DNA of 64,000 nt from Desulfoscipio geothermicus (GTDB lineage: Bacteria; Bacillota; Desulfotomaculia; Desulfotomaculales; Desulfallaceae). The position numbers were made by a program, and so were the translations under genes. Under the pieces are notes generated by a model. It saw only the letters and a list, made by a program, of their open reading frames with translations. It searched no databases and was not told the origin of the DNA. The stretch spans positions 100,945-164,944 of the forward strand of contig JAENYS010000005.1 in the NCBI GenBank assembly GCA_016841645.1, written 5' to 3'. Positions 62,861 to 64,000 of the stretch are shown piece by piece. The first letter of the stretch is position 1. Each line of letters begins with the position of its first letter.

Positions 62861-63121
62861 TTACTGAAGATTGGTGTTTTGCGGAGTATTCTGGATAGCA
62901 GCGGCAGCATTTTCGGCTCCGGCTTTATTTGCCGCTTCTAATCCTTCATTTTTTTGTTTACCCTCTTTTTTCTCTTCATCTTCCGTGAAAGAGTTCCTCA
63001 TGTCTCGCATGGCCTTACCCATAGATTTGGCGGCATCGGGCAATTTGCCGGGACCAAAAATAATGAGCACTACCACAAGAATGAGAATTAAATGGGTTGG
63101 TTGAAAAATACCGCTAAACAT
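62861..63121 (-). CDS. tatA: Tat translocase subunit TatA
   Basis: 86 residues: one membrane helix (about 8-23), the FGPGKLPDAAKSMGKAMRDMRN hinge and amphipathic helix of TatA, and an acidic/polar tail rich in Ala, Asn and Glu. ATG start behind AAAAGGGGGG. First gene of the hydrogenase unit; the AT-rich region above 63122 should hold its promoter. Confidence 0.95.
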   Translation of the reverse strand: MFSGIFQPTHLILILVVVLIIFGPGKLPDAAKSMGKAMRDMRNSFTEDEEKKEGKQKNEGLEAANKAGAENAAAAIQNTPQNTNLQ

Positions 63122-63575
63122 TCAATATCCCCCCTTTTAAGTATGGATTTTACAGCAGTAAACTTAAGTAATAATATCCATTACTACTAAATAAAACTAT
63201 ACTATACTATACTATAGTTTTTTTTTAGTATTTTTGCAATTGTATATTTTTTTAGTTAATTTGCAATTATTTGTATATTTTTGAGCAAATTTGTCGAACA
63301 TTTAATAGAAATGTCATAAGTAAGCATATAATTACCTGACCATGATGGTTTTGGAGCCTGGTATCATTCTGGGACAAGCAGGTGCTTATCTAATGAATCA
63401 GTGGAGTAAGGTTCTGTAGGCTTGTTTATTCATGGCCTGCTTTCCTTGTATATTAGAGTTAAGAGGCCATTTATTCTTTTAAGGGAATCTTTACATTCGT
63501 TTGGGTGGTAAATAGGATATATTTTCGGGGAAGGAAGATCAATGCTGCAGTTTATTATGGAGGGAAAGAGACCAT
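63122..63575. other. AT-rich upstream region of the tat-hydrogenase unit
   Basis: Contains a CTATA-rich tract (about 63196-63220) and long A/T runs. No gene or RNA recognised. A TTTGTCGAA at 63290-63298 equals a Spo0A box core but is single. Confidence 0.5.
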
Positions 63576-63750
63576 GAAAGGCAACCTCTGGGTAACCGTA
63601 TGACCATAAATTAATTTTGGAAGTCTAATGCCGGTAAATCCAGTTTAATTAACGTATTAAGCGGGCAATATCTAGCCTTTGTAACCTGGATGTCACAACC
63701 CGATACCAGCCTATCGGAGCAGGTGCAATGCCTGTGCTGCTTTTACCCTT
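63576..63750 (+). pseudogene. Decayed fragment of hydF (hydrogenase maturation GTPase)
   Basis: One frame reads QPLGNRMTIN-stop-FWKSNAGKSSLINVLSGQYLAFV, matching the HydF start (PRGxRxHIxxFGRRNAGKSSLINALTGQ), including the P-loop. After that, frames shift (TTRYQPIGAGAMPVLL in another frame recalls the PIGPVVLIDT part). An in-frame stop and frameshifts make it non-functional. Confidence 0.75.
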
Positions 63751-63807
63751 AAAAGGCTGATATCGGTGTAGAACCAGCCCGGTCACTAGCTGACATAAAC
63801 ATTTTAA

Positions 63808-64000
63808 TTATTCTTGGTCAACATAATATCTTACTCTAAAATTTACGCCAATTTGGTTAGCTATGGCTCTGCAGGTTTGAATGTCCTTTGTGTTTATTAT
63901 ATCTACTACAGTAAAAACAACAGTTGGAACATGTTTTTTGCTCTGTATCACTAGTGTTGCATAAAAGCACTTTTCCATTATAAGGGTATTACTAAAGACC
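63808..64000 (-). CDS. Partial gene at window edge, C-terminal 63 residues
   Basis: A stop-free minus-strand frame enters from the right edge and ends at TAA 63808-63810; the visible part includes KKHVPTVVFTVVDIINTKDI and ends FRVRYYVDQE. Its regular beta-like pattern suggests real coding, but the start lies outside and I do not recognise the family. Confidence 0.4.
   Translation of the reverse strand, partial: VFSNTLIMEKCFYATLVIQSKKHVPTVVFTVVDIINTKDIQTCRAIANQIGVNFRVRYYVDQE

Noticed and set aside
63290..63298. Spo0A box TTTGTCGAA before the tat-hydrogenase unit
   Set aside because: A single 9-mer in very AT-rich DNA, about 170 bp upstream of tatA, with no second box; too weak to call.
1..64000. 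CRISPR arrays, rRNA genes, prophage
   Set aside because: No regularly spaced repeats, rRNA-like segments or phage structural genes were seen on either strand.

Overview
The window looks like chromosomal DNA of an anaerobic, spore-forming, motile Gram-positive bacterium of the Desulfotomaculum/Pelotomaculum (Peptococcaceae-like clostridia) type. This placement is inference from gene content: FliY/CheY motility genes, sporulation-linked proteins (two YlmC/YmxH PRC-barrel proteins, a YhcN/YlaJ lipoprotein, a SleL-like GH18 enzyme, a Kin-type histidine kinase), MinJ, a Tat-exported [FeFe] hydrogenase, a double-cubane-cluster reductase with its activase, a Na+ decarboxylase beta subunit, and many GTG/TTG starts behind strong ribosome binding sites. 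No marker gene allows a species call.

Layout. 1-7.6 kb: the end of a motility operon (cheY-fliM-fliY), then a tandem duplication of [chemoreceptor, PRC-barrel protein, tRNA end] in which the receptor signalling halves are almost identical and the sensing halves have diverged; the duplication scar still holds pieces of fliM and of tRNA-Lys. 7.7-29.2 kb: a housekeeping stretch, metK, a diguanylate cyclase, comF, a cold-shock gene, hpf, secA, prfB (with its programmed frameshift), yitT, a split transketolase, and the ftsE-ftsX-ctp-minJ division block also found in Bacillus. It ends with cooT and a coupled trio (divergent Ham1-like NTPase, SIR2_2 protein, family 4 uracil-DNA glycosylase). Three copies of a palindromic repeat sit among these genes, two of them supplying the C-terminal codons and stop of the gene they adjoin.

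29.2-37.5 kb is accessory and eroded: a low-complexity periplasmic-binding lipoprotein, an AT-rich hypothetical gene, a GH18 enzyme, a 38-residue small gene, larB, and remnants of a transposase, a mechanosensitive channel and a sigma-54 regulator. 37.4-43.2 kb: a sodium-bioenergetics cluster (OadG-like and OadB-like subunits behind a sigma-54 promoter, an NhaD/ArsB-type permease, and a CBS-PAS-PAS sigma-54 activator). 43.5-51.3 kb: mixed genes including FmdE-like, htpG under a perfect CIRCE operator, a cis-prenyltransferase and an N-acetylmuramoyl-L-alanine amidase.

51.5-55.3 kb holds the most unusual system: two tandem copies of a free-standing membrane protein resembling the sensor half of AgrC-type receptors, then AgrB, a cyclic-lactone peptide precursor too short for ordinary ORF calling, and a membrane PAS histidine kinase resembling sporulation kinases. 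It is best read as an agr-like quorum-sensing module with split receptors, possibly feeding sporulation. 56-58 kb: double-cubane reductase and activase. 58.2-63.1 kb (minus strand): tatA-tatC-hydA-(4Fe-4S subunit)-nrfD, encoding an outward-facing [FeFe] hydrogenase complex with its own Tat translocase; beyond it lies a decayed fragment of the hydrogenase maturase hydF and the 3' end of an unidentified gene.

Limits: identifications come from recognising motifs and family sequence patterns by eye; no search was run. Residue positions are approximate.
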